NCBI GenBank assembly: GCA_023424965.1
Contig: JAFADI010000046.1
Coordinates: 1-63,575, forward strand
Source of the DNA: Bacillota bacterium
Lineage (GTDB): Bacteria > Bacillota > Clostridia > Acetivibrionales > JAFADI01
Length of the DNA stretch: 63,575 nucleotides
Direction: 5' to 3'
In this document: positions 50,828-59,709 of the stretch, piece by piece
Layout of the letters: the number at the start of each line of letters is the position of its first letter
Position numbering within the stretch: the first letter of the stretch is position 1
Position numbers and translations under genes: made by a program
Notes under the pieces: model-generated
The model's database searches: none
Seen by the model: only the letters and a program-made list of their open reading frames with translations
Told to the model about the DNA's origin: nothing

Positions 50828-51823
50828 CTATTTCTTCAGCCAGCTCATCATTTTTCTCAGCTCGGAGCCCACTTTCTCAAGCTGGTGTTCCGATTCCTTC
50901 CTTCGCATTGCCAGGAAGTTGGCCCTTCCGCCGGATTTGTTCTCCGTGATCCAATCGGAGGCAAATTTCCCTGTCTGGATGTCGTACAGCACCTGCTTCA
51001 TTGCCTTCCTGGACTCCTCGGTAATGATCTTCCTGCCGGTGATATAGTCCCCGTATTCCGCCGTGTCGCTGATGGAATACCTCATGTATTCATACCCGCC
51101 CTGGTTGATGAGATCAACGATGAGCTTCATCTCGTGTATGCACTCGAAATAAGCGATTTCCGGCTGGTAACCCGCATTGACGAGAGTCTCAAAGCCGGCT
51201 TTCATCAGTTCCGTAACGCCTCCACAGAGAACCGCCTGTTCACCGAAAAGGTCTGTTTCCGTTTCTTCCCTGAAGGTGGTTTCAAGAATTCCCGCCCTTC
51301 CCGCACCAATTCCTGATGCATAAGCCAGCGCGTAATCCTTTGCCTTTCCCGAAGCATCCTGATGAATCGCTATCAGCGCGGGAACTCCCCTGCCTTCCTT
51401 GTACTGGCTTCTTACCGTATGCCCCGGTCCCTTTGGCGCAACCATGATAACGTCTACCTCTTTGGGAGCTACGATCTGGTTGAAGGTGATATTGAAGCCG
51501 TGGGCAAACATGAGTACATTGCCTTCCTTCAGGTTGGGCTTTATGCTTTCCGCATAGACATCCGCCTGCACCTGGTCCGGAACAAGAATCATAATAACAT
51601 CCGCAATGGCGGCTGCTTCCGCCGTATCGTAAACCTTCAGCCCGTCGTTTATCACCTGCTGCCTCTTTTCGGAAGATGGCGTCAGGCCCACGATAACATT
51701 TACACCGCTGTCGTTAAGGTTCTGTGCATGGGCATGCCCCTGGCTCCCATATCCGATTATAGCAACGGTTTTACCTTTTAAAAGTCCCAGGTTGCAGTCA
51801 CTGTCATAATACATTTTTGCCAT
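50828..51823 (-). CDS. ilvC: Ketol-acid reductoisomerase (class I)
   Basis: The 331-residue enzyme isomerises and reduces acetolactate or acetohydroxybutyrate with NADPH and magnesium. The Rossmann loop is VAIIGYGSQGHAHAQNLNDSG; KGPGHTVRSQYKEGRGVPALIA and the knotted C-terminal domain (ETDLFGEQAVLCGGVTELMKAGFETL, then AYFECIHEMKLIVDLINQGG) carry the metal-binding Asp/Glu. Length is class I. ATG 51823 is eight bases after GAGGAGTG and just beyond the ilvN stop. Confidence 0.98.
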   Translation of the reverse strand: MAKMYYDSDCNLGLLKGKTVAIIGYGSQGHAHAQNLNDSGVNVIVGLTPSSEKRQQVINDGLKVYDTAEAAAIADVIMILVPDQVQADVYAESIKPNLKEGNVLMFAHGFNITFNQIVAPKEVDVIMVAPKGPGHTVRSQYKEGRGVPALIAIHQDASGKAKDYALAYASGIGAGRAGILETTFREETETDLFGEQAVLCGGVTELMKAGFETLVNAGYQPEIAYFECIHEMKLIVDLINQGGYEYMRYSISDTAEYGDYITGRKIITEESRKAMKQVLYDIQTGKFASDWITENKSGGRANFLAMRRKESEHQLEKVGSELRKMMSWLKK

Positions 51824-51830
51824 TTGTAAA

Positions 51831-52343
51831 TCACTCCTCGTCATTACTGTTTGCTTTTATATATTTGTTGCCCCTTTCGATGGCAATGGTACCGGTCCTG
51901 ACAATTTCCTTTATGCCGAACTGCCTCAGCATATCTTCAAGCGCAGTTATTTTGGAGGAACCTCCGGATATTTCGATGGTCAGGGTGTTTTTCGATACAT
52001 CCACAATGTTGGCCCTGAATATTTCCACGATCTGAATGATTTCAGATCTGGTTGTGGTGGTGGCGCTCACTTTTATCAGCGCCAGCTCCCTGCTTACGGA
52101 ATCCTGCTTGTCGAGCTGTTTTATCTTTATAACGTCGATAAGCTTGTTCAGTTGCTTGCTCACCTGCTCTACGGTATAATCATCACCATCCACTACGATT
52201 GTCATTCTCGATATGTCCGGATTTTCCGTAACGCCAACCGCCAGGCTGTCGATATTGAATCCTCTTCTGCTGAACAGTCCTGCTACCCTGGACAATACGC
52301 CTGCATGATTTTCCACCAGAACCGACAAAGTATGCTTTGCCAT
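51831..52343 (-). CDS. ilvN: Acetolactate synthase small (regulatory) subunit
   Basis: The 170-residue subunit has an N-terminal ACT domain (HTLSVLVENHAGVLSRVAGLFSRRGFNIDSLAVG) and a second ACT-like half (LALIKVSATTTTRSEIIQIVEIFRANIVDVS). It activates IlvB and confers valine inhibition. ATG 52343 is eight bases after GGGAGG; the longer frame would overlap ilvB. It sits between ilvB and ilvC. Confidence 0.97.
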   Translation of the reverse strand: MAKHTLSVLVENHAGVLSRVAGLFSRRGFNIDSLAVGVTENPDISRMTIVVDGDDYTVEQVSKQLNKLIDVIKIKQLDKQDSVSRELALIKVSATTTTRSEIIQIVEIFRANIVDVSKNTLTIEISGGSSKITALEDMLRQFGIKEIVRTGTIAIERGNKYIKANSNDEE

Positions 52344-52377
52344 TTTTAAAACCTCCCTCATGATTAGTGAAATTATT

Positions 52378-54006
52378 TCAAAGTGTGGATTCTTCAGGAT
52401 CGACAACGCATTCCAGAAGGTAAGCTCCGTCGTCCGCCAGCATTTTTTCCACAGCCTCTCGTACCCTGGAGTCGGAAGTTATTCTTTCTCCTTTAAAGCC
52501 GTATGCGTCAACCAGTTTGACAAAATCAGGATTGGCATCCAGAAGCACCTGGGAATAACGCCCGTTATATCTGGTTTTCTGTATCTCCCTGACCATTCCC
52601 AGCCTGGAATTGTTAAAGATGATAATCTTTACTCCAAGCTTATTCTGCTTGATGGTACCCAGCTCATTCATGGACATCTGGAAGCTTCCGTCGCCGCAAA
52701 CTGCAACGACTTTTTTATCCGGAGCCCCCAGCTTCGCCCCCACCGCGGAGGGCAGCCCGTAGCCCATGGTGCCCATTCCCCCGGATGTTATGAAGGTTCT
52801 GGGCCGGCGTACATTGTAGTTGTTTGCAGCCCATATCTGGTTCTGCCCCACCTCTGTGGTCACAATATCCTGCTCGCCCAGCATTTCGGAAAGTACCGAC
52901 AGCAGGTACCTGGGGTTGACAAAGTCCGTCTCTCTTGCAGCAGTATTTTTTATGGGATGGTCTTTCCTGATTTTTTCTATATCTTCGATCCACTGCGTCA
53001 CGGCTCCCTGCTCCACCACCTGCAGCAAATCCCGGAGTACCAGCTTTATATCCCCTACCACCGGTATGGAAGCACCGATATTTTTTCCTATTTCCGCCGG
53101 ATCGATATCAATATGGACAATTTTCGTCTTTTCTGCAATTTTACTGGCCGTGCCCATGGCGCGGTCCGCCACCCTGGCCCCCATGATGATCAGCAGGTCT
53201 GCATGATGCAGGGCATAATTGGCGGTATAGATGCCGTGGGAACCAATCATTCCAAGGTTCAATTCATGCCTTGCGGGAATAGAGCCGATGCCCATCAGCG
53301 TGGTAATCACAGGAATCCTGCACTTCTCCGACAGGCTTAAAAGCTCCTCTGTGGCATTTCCATTCACTACCCCTCCGCCTGCACAGATGACGGGAGACTT
53401 TGCCTTGCTTATGGCCTCCGCTATTTTTTTGATCTGGAGCGAATGTCCTTTGTAATTGGGTTTATAGCCCTTTATGTCAACATTTTTGGGATATTCAAAA
53501 TTGAATTCTCTGTTCTGGATATCCACGGGTATATCCACCAGTACCGGACCCGGCCTCCCCGTTGAAGCGATGTGGAAGGCCTCCTTGATGATTCTCGGCA
53601 GGTCTTTCACGTCCTTAACCAGGTAGTTGTGCTTGCAGAAGGGTTCCGTAGCCCCTGTGATGTCCGCTTCCTGGAATACGTCTTTCCCTATGAGTTCGGA
53701 GGACACCTGCCCTGTAATGGCCACCACGGGGATGGAGTCCATATACGCCGTTGCTATTCCCGTAATCAGGTTTGTGGCGCCGGGACCCGATGTGGCGACA
53801 CAAACTCCCGTTTTACCCGTTACCCGGGCATAACCGCTGGCAGCATGGGCCGCACCCTGTTCGGTCCTGGTGAGGACATGGGTGATCCCCGAGCCTAAAA
53901 GGCAGTCATAGAAAGGGCATATTGCCGCTCCCGGATAACCAAACAGAATATCCACATCTTCCAGTTCCAACGCCTTTATAATTGCCTGTGCTCCTGTCAG
54001 CTTCAT
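52378..54006 (-). CDS. ilvB: Acetolactate synthase large (catalytic) subunit
   Basis: This 542-residue ThDP-dependent enzyme forms acetolactate and acetohydroxybutyrate. The pyrimidine-binding domain opens with GAQAIIKALELEDVDILFGYPGAAICPFYD and includes the catalytic Glu in RTEQGAAHAASGYAR. The FAD-type middle domain and the pyrophosphate domain follow, with GDGSFQMSMNELGTIKQNKLGVKIIIFNN as the ThDP motif. It is the first gene of the operon, with an AAAAGGA ribosome site, and lies directly behind a T-box leader. Confidence 0.98.
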   Translation of the reverse strand: MKLTGAQAIIKALELEDVDILFGYPGAAICPFYDCLLGSGITHVLTRTEQGAAHAASGYARVTGKTGVCVATSGPGATNLITGIATAYMDSIPVVAITGQVSSELIGKDVFQEADITGATEPFCKHNYLVKDVKDLPRIIKEAFHIASTGRPGPVLVDIPVDIQNREFNFEYPKNVDIKGYKPNYKGHSLQIKKIAEAISKAKSPVICAGGGVVNGNATEELLSLSEKCRIPVITTLMGIGSIPARHELNLGMIGSHGIYTANYALHHADLLIIMGARVADRAMGTASKIAEKTKIVHIDIDPAEIGKNIGASIPVVGDIKLVLRDLLQVVEQGAVTQWIEDIEKIRKDHPIKNTAARETDFVNPRYLLSVLSEMLGEQDIVTTEVGQNQIWAANNYNVRRPRTFITSGGMGTMGYGLPSAVGAKLGAPDKKVVAVCGDGSFQMSMNELGTIKQNKLGVKIIIFNNSRLGMVREIQKTRYNGRYSQVLLDANPDFVKLVDAYGFKGERITSDSRVREAVEKMLADDGAYLLECVVDPEESTL

Positions 54007-54056
54007 ATTACCATTCCTTTTATGATTTCATTTACCGCCATCACGGTTTTAGGTAT

Positions 54057-54353
54057 GAAAAAACCCTCCGAGCCTGCATAATATAAGCAGGGACGAAGGG
54101 GTCATGTACTCTCCGTGGTACCACCCTGATTGATACACTATAAACAAATGTATCCTCAGTGGATATACGATCATTCGCATATATCCTGACGATAACGCAG
54201 TCAGCGCCCCCGCCTAATGACTCTTTCAGCGGTGAAGCTCCGGAACGAGTTATGCATAAATCTTCATGTATCGGTTTCCACCAGCCACCGACTCTCTTGA
54301 ACACTCCGAGATATCTTTATTCCTTCATAGCCTGTAGTAATTTTGATATAATT
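54057..54353 (-). promoter_or_regulatory. T-box riboswitch leader of the ilv-leu operon (probably leucine-specific)
   Basis: On the minus strand the T-box sequence AGGGTGGTACCACGG lies at 54113-54127. It is followed by an intrinsic terminator in which CCCTTCG-TCCCTGC pairs with GCAGG-CTCGGAGGG, then T6 (54057-54103). Stem I is upstream; its base CTCGGAG/TTCCGGAG flanks CATAACTCG, where CTC (54247-54249) is the likeliest specifier, meaning leucine. Uncharged tRNA would pair with the T-box and prevent termination. The T-box is secure; the specifier is tentative. Confidence 0.93.
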
Positions 54354-54360
54354 GTTATTT

Positions 54361-54389
54361 ATTTTATCAACGGTTCCAGCTCATGTCAA
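54361..54389 (-). promoter_or_regulatory. SigA promoter of the T-box/ilv-leu operon
   Basis: On the minus strand a perfect TTGACA (54384-54389) and TAAAAT (54361-54366) are separated by exactly 17 bp. Transcription would start near 54353, at the 5' edge of the T-box. Confidence 0.85.
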
Positions 54390-54459
54390 CTAATAATTTT
54401 TTTAGGCCATAAAACCGTAAAAAGGTACAGGCTTGAAGATAAAAAACATTCTATTTGTT

Positions 54460-54753
54460 TTACAAATATATTTTATTGTTTGTTGCTCCTTCAATTTTAC
54501 CAATTCCATAACCGTAGCAAAAGGATTGGTACATGCTGGCCACAATGAGACAGCTCAGGAATTCCCGTTCGTCCTTGTCCAGGCCTTTGTCCATGGTTTT
54601 GATAAATTCCCTGGTTTTGTCCATGGCGATAAGCTTTATCGCTTCCCTTGTACCTCCGAGCTCCTTTTCCAGTTTCTCCCTTCCGTGTTTCAGATATTCC
54701 CGCATCACGGACTCAAAGTCCTCCGTCCGGCTTAACTTTTTCGCAGAAGCCAT
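54460..54753 (-). CDS. Small conserved helical protein of unknown function
   Basis: The 97-residue protein is unrecognised. It is predicted helical and highly charged through residue 70 (KKLSRTEDFESVMREYLKHGREKLEKELGGTREAIKLIAMDKTREF), with a more hydrophobic C-terminal stretch (CLIVASMYQSFCYGYGIGKIEG). AAGGAGG lies eight bases before the ATG. It stands alone between the ilv promoter region and a divergent secreted protease-like gene. No function can be assigned. Confidence 0.7.
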   Translation of the reverse strand: MASAKKLSRTEDFESVMREYLKHGREKLEKELGGTREAIKLIAMDKTREFIKTMDKGLDKDEREFLSCLIVASMYQSFCYGYGIGKIEGATNNKIYL

Positions 54754-54966
54754 CCCCGCATCCTCCTTGATTACTGTACGCTGAATTATGTAGAGATTAT
54801 TGCCTTGTTTGCGGCCTCTTTATACTCCGTTTTCTCCGCTTATTCATGGACGGAATCACCGCGAGAAAAGCAGTTTAAACTGGTGGCTTCCCATCTAAAA
54901 CTGTATAATATAAGTTATAGAAGCATTTTCTCATTGCCAACACTATTTTTTCGGGAGGTAACGCTT

Positions 54967-56508
54967 TTGTTTAAACGGGTTATACAGGCTTTTATCCTTT
55001 CCCTTTTCCTTTTGGCCGCGGCGGCTCAGGCCTATGCTCTGGAGGAAAACTCAAACCTTCCGGTCATCCGGGAGTACCTGGGCGACGGTATAAAAATCAC
55101 CAGCTATTCGACTGCCTGGAATTCCGAGGCCCAGCTCCAGTCCGTTTATAAGGAGCTGCTCAATAACTTTCACGGTGAAGAAGTCAAGCTGCTGTCGGAT
55201 ATATACCTGTATCCCTATGGCGAAAACAGCAAGCAGGGTGAGTACAACATCCGCTATACGCGCTACGACTCAGGTAAAATGGTCATGCTGCCCGGGAGGA
55301 GCATAAACATCTATGACTGCAATGCCAGGACAACCCTGGGCCAGATTGCCCGCACCCTCGCCCACGAATACGGCCATCATTTCACCTACTATTATGTTAT
55401 GAAAAATGAGAACAAGTCTTTTGAGGATGAGAATACCCTGTATCAGAAAATCAGAGGTCTTGAAGGCAATCCCAGTGTGAACAACGGAGAGCACCGGTGG
55501 AATCTGGCAGAAATCGCCGCCGAGGACTATGTGGCCTACTTCGGTTCTCCTGCGGCCAGAGCCTCCGCAGTTCTTTACGACATCACGGATTACCAGGCGC
55601 GAAACAATACCCTGGGCACACTGTCCAGTGATATTTTCAACCTTTCTCCCCAGGAAAACATGGAAATACCGCTTGCCGCTGTTTTCCCCGCTGTCAGGGA
55701 TTACTGGCTCAAGGCCTCCGGTTACAAGGGACAGGCCTTCGCCCCCCTGCCTTCCACACCTTATCTTTATCTGGATTCTGTCAGCACCATCGACGCTTCA
55801 CGCTACGGCAAACAGGGAATTTTGCCGTCTATCCGCCTGAGATGGGCTCCGGCGGAAAATGATGAGGGCGGAAATATGGAATATACCGTTGTGGCCTACG
55901 CCGATGCTCCCGGCAGCACCCCTGTTTCCATTCCGGTAAAAACCGTCAGGAACGGAGGTGAGCCCTCCGCCATTATAGGCTATTACGAGGCCGGCAGGAC
56001 CCTTTATACCGACGGAATCCTGGATTATACCGGAAAAACGGTGCTGCTCAGAGTGTATGTCCAAGATGCTGCCGGGAACATAAACGGCTCCAACACTTTA
56101 AGGGTTGATGCAAGGGCCTTTCCGGAAGTAACCGCCTCCAGTGCCCTTTCCTCCGGGAACAGTGACATCCGCGTGCTCTATGACGATTCCTTTATAAATT
56201 TTACGGATGTGCGGCCCCAGATCATTGAAGGCAGGACCCTGGTGCCTCTGAGAAAGCTTTTTGAAGTGCTGGGCGCATCGGTCGCCTGGAACAGTGAAGA
56301 CGGTACCATAACCGCCCGGAACGAGGACACCGACATACTTCTCAAAATCGGGAGCAATACCGCCTATCTGGACGGTATGCCGGTAGCTCTGGATGTGGCG
56401 CCGCAGATCATAAATGCAAGAACGGTTATTCCCCTGCGGTTTATCGGGGAATCCTTCGGCAAAACAGTGGACTGGGATGCCGTGGAAAGAGTCGTGGTCA
56501 TTAAATGA
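54967..56508 (+). CDS. Secreted HExxH putative metalloprotease with copper-amine-oxidase-like C-terminal domain
   Basis: From TTG 54967 the protein is 513 residues. A signal peptide (KRVIQAFILSLFLLAAAAQAYA) is followed by a domain with LAHEYGHHFTYYYV, a zinc HExxH site, and the downstream EIAAEDYVAYFG that could give the third ligand. A Fibronectin-III-like stretch (about 285-400) precedes the C-terminal domain of two repeats (GRTLVPLRKLFEVLGASVAW and ARTVIPLRFIGESFGKTVDW), the same stalk type as in the multi-CBM protein at 13368. GGGAGG eight bases upstream sets the TTG start. It likely processes or trims surface proteins; the substrate is unknown. Confidence 0.82.
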   Translation: MFKRVIQAFILSLFLLAAAAQAYALEENSNLPVIREYLGDGIKITSYSTAWNSEAQLQSVYKELLNNFHGEEVKLLSDIYLYPYGENSKQGEYNIRYTRYDSGKMVMLPGRSINIYDCNARTTLGQIARTLAHEYGHHFTYYYVMKNENKSFEDENTLYQKIRGLEGNPSVNNGEHRWNLAEIAAEDYVAYFGSPAARASAVLYDITDYQARNNTLGTLSSDIFNLSPQENMEIPLAAVFPAVRDYWLKASGYKGQAFAPLPSTPYLYLDSVSTIDASRYGKQGILPSIRLRWAPAENDEGGNMEYTVVAYADAPGSTPVSIPVKTVRNGGEPSAIIGYYEAGRTLYTDGILDYTGKTVLLRVYVQDAAGNINGSNTLRVDARAFPEVTASSALSSGNSDIRVLYDDSFINFTDVRPQIIEGRTLVPLRKLFEVLGASVAWNSEDGTITARNEDTDILLKIGSNTAYLDGMPVALDVAPQIINARTVIPLRFIGESFGKTVDWDAVERVVVIK

Positions 56509-56531
56509 GGCAGGGTTCTTCCCTGCCTCTA
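56507..56531 (+). terminator. Terminator overlapping the stop codon of the HExxH protein gene
   Basis: GAGGCAGGG (56507-56515) pairs perfectly with CCCTGCCTC (56521-56529). The TGA stop (56506-56508) is at the base of the stem. It also lies behind the convergent htrA gene. Confidence 0.8.
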
Positions 56532-56563
56532 TTGCTTCTAAGCCATTTGCGAAGCTTTTATCC

Positions 56564-57745
56564 TCACCTGGTAACCAGGCCGTCCTTTTCCTTTGCCGCA
56601 AGCTGTATGGACACGTTCTCGGCTACCCCTTTGTCTTTGGCAATGTGGGTAACCATGATTGCATCTCCCGGTTTCTTGGAGTAGATATAGGTTCGTAAAT
56701 CCATCATGGTATTGATATCCTTGCCGTCCACCTGGGTTATGATGCAGCCTACCTTTATTCCCTGCTTGAAAGCGGGCCCCGCCTCGTCCACGTGGGCGAT
56801 ATAAATTCCCTTCTCCAGCTTGAAATTCCCATCCAGGTAAGGAATAACCTCCTTGTCGTAAGCAAATACACCCATGTAGGGTTCCACAAAATCTCCGTTG
56901 TCCACATACTGCTTTATAATGGGCACCGCCACGTTGATGGGGATGGCAAACCCGATGGCTTCGGCACTGGTGACTTTTATGGTATTGATCCCCACCACTT
57001 GCCCCTGGGAATTCAGAAGAGGTCCTCCGCTGTTTCCCGGATTGATGCTGGCATCCGTCTGGATCAGGTCTTCCATATAGTTGGAGCCGCCCTGTTCCGA
57101 GTCAATTTTTATTGTCCGGTTCAACGCACTGATGATACCGGAGGTCACTGTTCTCTGGAACTGGAGTCCCAGCGGATTGCCTATGGCGATGGCCGGTTCT
57201 CCCACCTGAAGGGTCTTCGCATCGCCGATGGGTATGGTCGGCAGGCCCGTCAGGTCTATTTTTACGATGGCCAGATCCAATACGGGGTCGGCCCATTGGG
57301 TTACCCCGTCAATGTTGCGGCCGTCGGCCAGCGACACTACGATTCTTTTGCTCCTGCCTCCTGCCACATGGTTGTTTGTGAGAATGTACCCATTTTGAGT
57401 AACAATGACACCCGAGCCTACGCCCCACTTTTCCTCGGTATTTTTATTGAAAATGGAGTTGCCGTCAACCTTCAAGACCGATATCCCCACGACACCCGGT
57501 GTTGCCGATTTTGCAACCGCCGCCGCGGTAGGGGCTGCTCCCGGCACCTCTGCGGCAATCTGCTGGGGTAAAGGAGTTCCCTGCCCCGTACCTTCTCCCT
57601 GATTTTGCTGATTCTGCTGGGAAGGAGCATTTCTCGTCAGGTACCCTGAGCCGAAGAAAAGAAATAATACACTTACACCCAGAGCGGTAAAAAGCGAAGT
57701 CGCAAAAATCTTCCAAAAATTCCCCTTGCCTCTATCGTTGAACAT
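56564..57745 (-). CDS. HtrA/DegP-like S1C serine protease
   Basis: This 393-residue membrane-anchored protease has one helix near residues 13-34, a Gln/Asn/Pro-rich linker, a trypsin-like domain with the triad in NNHVAGG (His), LDLAIVK (Asp) and NPGNSGGPLLN (Ser), and one C-terminal PDZ domain (IYIAHVDEAGPAFKQGIKVGCIITQVDGKDI). It degrades misfolded exported proteins at the cell surface, like HtrA/HtrB of Bacillus. AAGGATG precedes the ATG. It is convergent with the HExxH gene and upstream of nothing obvious. Confidence 0.95.
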   Translation of the reverse strand: MFNDRGKGNFWKIFATSLFTALGVSVLFLFFGSGYLTRNAPSQQNQQNQGEGTGQGTPLPQQIAAEVPGAAPTAAAVAKSATPGVVGISVLKVDGNSIFNKNTEEKWGVGSGVIVTQNGYILTNNHVAGGRSKRIVVSLADGRNIDGVTQWADPVLDLAIVKIDLTGLPTIPIGDAKTLQVGEPAIAIGNPLGLQFQRTVTSGIISALNRTIKIDSEQGGSNYMEDLIQTDASINPGNSGGPLLNSQGQVVGINTIKVTSAEAIGFAIPINVAVPIIKQYVDNGDFVEPYMGVFAYDKEVIPYLDGNFKLEKGIYIAHVDEAGPAFKQGIKVGCIITQVDGKDINTMMDLRTYIYSKKPGDAIMVTHIAKDKGVAENVSIQLAAKEKDGLVTR

Positions 57746-57822
57746 TTTATCATCCTTTTCATGAATTAATATCGTTTATATTATTTCATGGTACTCTTTA
57801 AAGAATACAGGGATGGTCCACT

Positions 57823-58011
57823 TTATACGGATTTTACGATTTTTTTCACGCTTTTTTCGAATTTGGGCCTCGGCAATAAGACCTGATGCCCGCATCCCAG
57901 GCATTTTATCCTGAAATCCGCTCCTGTCCGGGTTATCTCCCACTGCTTGCTGCCGCAGGGATGCTGCTTCTTCATCTCCACTATGTCGCCCACTGAAAAC
58001 CTGTCGGCCAT
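57823..58011 (-). CDS. DUF951 family protein
   Basis: The 62-residue protein has the compact DUF951 fold: FSVGDIVEMKKQHPCGSKQWEITRTGADFRIKCLGCGHQVLLPR. Cys residues in HPCG and CLGCG may bind zinc. Its function is unknown, but the gene is very often next to mscS in Firmicutes, as here (10 bp after). GGGAGG precedes the ATG. It is probably cytosolic. Confidence 0.9.
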   Translation of the reverse strand: MADRFSVGDIVEMKKQHPCGSKQWEITRTGADFRIKCLGCGHQVLLPRPKFEKSVKKIVKSV

Positions 58012-58021
58012 ATATCCTCCC

Positions 58022-58861
58022 TTACGGAGTTAAATTTATTTTATTCCTTTCGATAAAGCCTATGCCGTTCCTGCTGAATTCCTCTTTAATTTTGAGCCTC
58101 AGCCTTCTTTCAACTTCCCACTGTTCGTTGGGCAGCGTTTTGGCAACAATCCTCAAATTGATGCCTTCCTTTCCCAGATCCGTTATCCCCAGCACTTTGG
58201 GCTGTTCAACGATGGTGGTAAACTCCCCTGCTACCGCTTCACAAACCTTCCCTGCCAGTTCCATGGCTTTGAGGGTGTCGGTGCTGTAATCCAGCGGGAT
58301 ATCCACCTGAACCGCCTTATTGCCCCTTGTATGGTTTGTGATTCTCTTGATCTCCCCATTGGGTATGATGTGCAAATCGCCGTTAAAATTCCGCAGTTTG
58401 GTAACCCGGAGCTCCATTTCCTCCACCGTGCCCGTCATGTTATCCACGGTGATGAGGTCGCCGACCACAAACTGGTCCTCCACAATGATAAAGAAACCTG
58501 AAATGAAGTCCTTTATGAGGCTCTGAGCCCCAAGACCTATGGCTACCGCTCCAATGCCGGCGGCAGTTAAAACGGAAGTGAGTTTAAAAACATCCGATAA
58601 AATTACCACCGCGGCGATGATGTAGCACAGGTACCTGAAAACACTGATGAGCAAAGTGGCCATGGTATCAAGCCGCTTGCTGTTTATACCGTATTTGAAG
58701 TTTTTTTGCTTTTGAAACACCTTTTTAATAACAAAGCTGCCGACCCTGACAAAAAGGGCAACCGCAACGATGATGCCGATTACTTTCGCTCCCGCCAGAA
58801 CCGGTTCATAAAGGTCTCCAAGCACTTCTTTCCATTCTATCATAAGCTTGCTAAAACCCAC
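58022..58861 (-). CDS. Small-conductance mechanosensitive channel (MscS family)
   Basis: The protein (about 279 residues) has three hydrophobic segments (about 22-45, 63-85 and 90-112), the last being the Gly/Ala-rich pore helix (LTAAGIGAVAIGLGAQSLIKDFISGFFIIVEDQF). The MscS beta domain follows (VVGDLITVDNMTGTVEEMELRVTKLRNFNGDLHIIPNGEI) with a cytoplasmic cage. It releases solutes on hypo-osmotic shock. GTG 58861 is five bases from GGAGG; ATG 58873 abuts a GGGGAGG and ATG 58843 is another choice. Confidence 0.93.
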   Translation of the reverse strand: MGFSKLMIEWKEVLGDLYEPVLAGAKVIGIIVAVALFVRVGSFVIKKVFQKQKNFKYGINSKRLDTMATLLISVFRYLCYIIAAVVILSDVFKLTSVLTAAGIGAVAIGLGAQSLIKDFISGFFIIVEDQFVVGDLITVDNMTGTVEEMELRVTKLRNFNGDLHIIPNGEIKRITNHTRGNKAVQVDIPLDYSTDTLKAMELAGKVCEAVAGEFTTIVEQPKVLGITDLGKEGINLRIVAKTLPNEQWEVERRLRLKIKEEFSRNGIGFIERNKINLTP

Positions 58862-58950
58862 AGCAGCCTCCATCCTCCCCGGCGCACCGGGTTAATCGCT
58901 TGCAGTATCCATTTTATCATATATCTTCAAAAGGATAAAGGCGCAGGAAA

Positions 58951-59667
58951 TCAGCAGCAGTTCACAAAGTCGCGGAATAAATGAAGGAATACGTGGTTCT
59001 GCTCCCACATCAGCTCAGGATGCCACTGGACTCCCACGGCAAAAGTACGCCCTTCATACTCCAGGGCTTCGATGATCCCGTCAGGCGACCGGGAGGTGAC
59101 GGCAAATCCGGGAGCAACCTCCTTCACCGCCTGATGGTGAAAGGAATTGACTTTCACCTGCAGCATGCCCAGGGCCGCGGCAACCTTTGAGCCCTCTTCG
59201 ATGGCGATATCATGAGTGGGATACCACTTTGGCGCATCCTGGGAATGCTTCAGCAGTTCCTTCCCTTTTTGCTGGGAATAGATATCCTGGTAAAGGGTTC
59301 CTCCCATCGCCACGTTCATCACCTGAAGGCCTCTGCAAATACCAAATACAGGTTTGTTCTCGTCGATGAACCTCTTGGCAAGGTACAATTCCATTGCATC
59401 CCTGTAGGGGGAAATTTCCCCTCCCCAGGGCAGATTGTGTTCGCCAAAATGCACCCCGTCCACGTCGGGGCCTCCCGAAATCAGTATGCCGTCCATTTTC
59501 GCCAGCAGCTCTTCCAAAACCTCCGCCTCAGATACCAGGGGCAGCAGCAGGGGAATTCCTCCTGCGGCCGTAATCCCCTCGCAGTATCCGGGCTTGATGT
59601 AAGTAATTCTTTTGTCGTAGTCGTACCAGGGCGTTACTCCTATAAAAGGCTTCCTTTTTCCACCCAT
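58951..59667 (-). CDS. Class I glutamine amidotransferase-like hydrolase (gamma-glutamyl hydrolase, PuuD-type)
   Basis: The 238-residue enzyme has the peptidase C26 fold: ISGGPDVDGVHFGE, the nucleophile Cys in PVFGICRGLQVMNVAMGGTLYQD, and His-Glu in VGVQWHPELM. Relatives hydrolyse gamma-glutamyl-GABA or other gamma-glutamyl compounds. AAGGGGG precedes the ATG. It is 136 bp after the ANTAR gene. A 28-bp palindrome lies upstream. A nitrogen-salvage role is plausible from the neighbouring glnA. Confidence 0.9.
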   Translation of the reverse strand: MGGKRKPFIGVTPWYDYDKRITYIKPGYCEGITAAGGIPLLLPLVSEAEVLEELLAKMDGILISGGPDVDGVHFGEHNLPWGGEISPYRDAMELYLAKRFIDENKPVFGICRGLQVMNVAMGGTLYQDIYSQQKGKELLKHSQDAPKWYPTHDIAIEEGSKVAAALGMLQVKVNSFHHQAVKEVAPGFAVTSRSPDGIIEALEYEGRTFAVGVQWHPELMWEQNHVFLHLFRDFVNCC

Positions 59668-59709
59668 ATTGATTCCCCCTTCATAACAAACTTTCCTGAA
59701 TTAGAAAAA

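Noticed and set aside
54041..54304. Small minus-strand frame inside the T-box
   Set aside because: The region is fully explained by the T-box stem, T-box sequence and terminator; no ribosome site is present.
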